Below are positions 33,324 to 33,445 of a stretch of DNA of 33,445 nt, in pieces. The stretch spans positions 1 to 33,445 of the forward strand of contig NZ_WSQA01000021.1 of NCBI RefSeq assembly GCF_009768885.1. The letters are read 5' to 3'. The stretch is from Sphingobacterium humi. GTDB taxonomy: Bacteria; Bacteroidota; Bacteroidia; Sphingobacteriales; Sphingobacteriaceae. Within the stretch, counting starts at the first letter, position 1. Every line of letters starts with the position of its first letter. The notes beneath the pieces are model-generated. The model saw nothing but the letters and a program-made list of their open reading frames with translations, was not told the DNA's origin and searched no databases. The position numbers were made by a program, and so were the translations under genes.

Positions 33324-33445
33324 GGATCAAGCTGAATTCTTGGGGGGAATAGTAAAAATTTCCTAGTTTAGCATCTTTAAAGCCGAAATCCCTTGCAAGA
33401 CGCCGAACGTAAATTACTATCCTTATTGATGCCCGAAGGACTTTT
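33324..33445 (+). mobile_element. Right insertion-sequence arm (partial, reads out of window)
   Basis: It is the reverse complement of 50-171 with one difference (T for C) and begins GGATCAAGCTGAATTC. It opens about 30 bases beyond the tig terminator, so the insertion did not break a gene visible here. The transposase start runs off the right edge. Confidence 0.75.
33393..33445 (+). CDS. Transposase N-terminal fragment, ISAon1/ISL3-like (partial)
   Basis: This is the same start as the left fragment: TTG at 33393 or ATG at 33429, reading LQDAERKLLSLLMPEGL to the window edge. The family call rests on the MPEGLLEYF-type motif completed from the left copy. The DDE part lies outside. Confidence 0.5.
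   Translation, partial: MQDAERKLLSLLMPEGL

Noticed and set aside
1..33445. Whole window as a composite transposon carried by the two insertion-sequence arms
   Set aside because: The interior is essential chromosomal genes (rplS, pyrG, purB, tig, tRNAs), and no cargo-type genes are seen; two independent insertions explain the ends more simply.

Overview
The window is a compact stretch of Bacteroidota chromosome, most likely from the Sphingobacteriaceae (Sphingobacterium/Pedobacter relatives). Reasons: -7 boxes of the Bacteroidota form TAnnTTTG precede many genes, Shine-Dalgarno sequences are mostly absent, the CreD, MlaD, LptD and tandem-amidase arrangements are typical of the phylum, and lipoproteins and short A/T-rich leaders are common. 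The genus is an inference from general resemblance; no search was run.

Layout. Both ends (1-171 and 33324-33445) are arms of the same insertion sequence in inverted orientation, each reading out of the window and each with the first codons of an ISAon1/ISL3-like transposase. Inside lie tRNA-Pro, rplS, an aldo/keto reductase, pyrG-yidC, an acyl-CoA dehydrogenase, a small Asp-Ser-repeat lipoprotein, purB, an Nfu-type Fe-S protein, a small membrane protein, tex and a TatA-like gene (0.3-13.8 kb). Next come two lipoprotein genes, the second a probable seven-bladed propeller, then a MATE transporter and a 2-oxo-acid dehydrogenase E2 (14.3-19.2 kb). An envelope cluster follows: cinA and lptD on the minus strand, divergent from two tandem N-acetylmuramoyl-L-alanine amidases and an MlaD/MCE protein (19.3-26.2 kb). 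An S9 peptidase, then a minus-strand operon of membrane protein, winged-helix regulator, Coq4-like protein and CreD, occupy 26.3-31.5 kb. tRNA-Leu and tig close the window.

How the parts fit. Most genes are housekeeping: translation (rplS, tRNAs, tig), nucleotide synthesis (pyrG, purB), membrane and envelope biogenesis (yidC, lptD, amidases, mlaD, creD, tatA-like). The best candidate for an under-described system is the CreD operon. It encodes its own winged-helix regulator, carries two near-identical 23-bp operator-like elements, one before the first gene and one between the regulator and coq4-creD, and includes a protein with the complete Coq4 metal motif, although this phylum normally makes menaquinone.

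Non-coding features. Three intergenic regions at the 3' ends of minus-strand genes carry degenerate heptanucleotide repeats, in two cases combined with GTCAT-rich dispersed repeat cores. Many strong hairpin terminators are visible, several of them shared by convergent genes.
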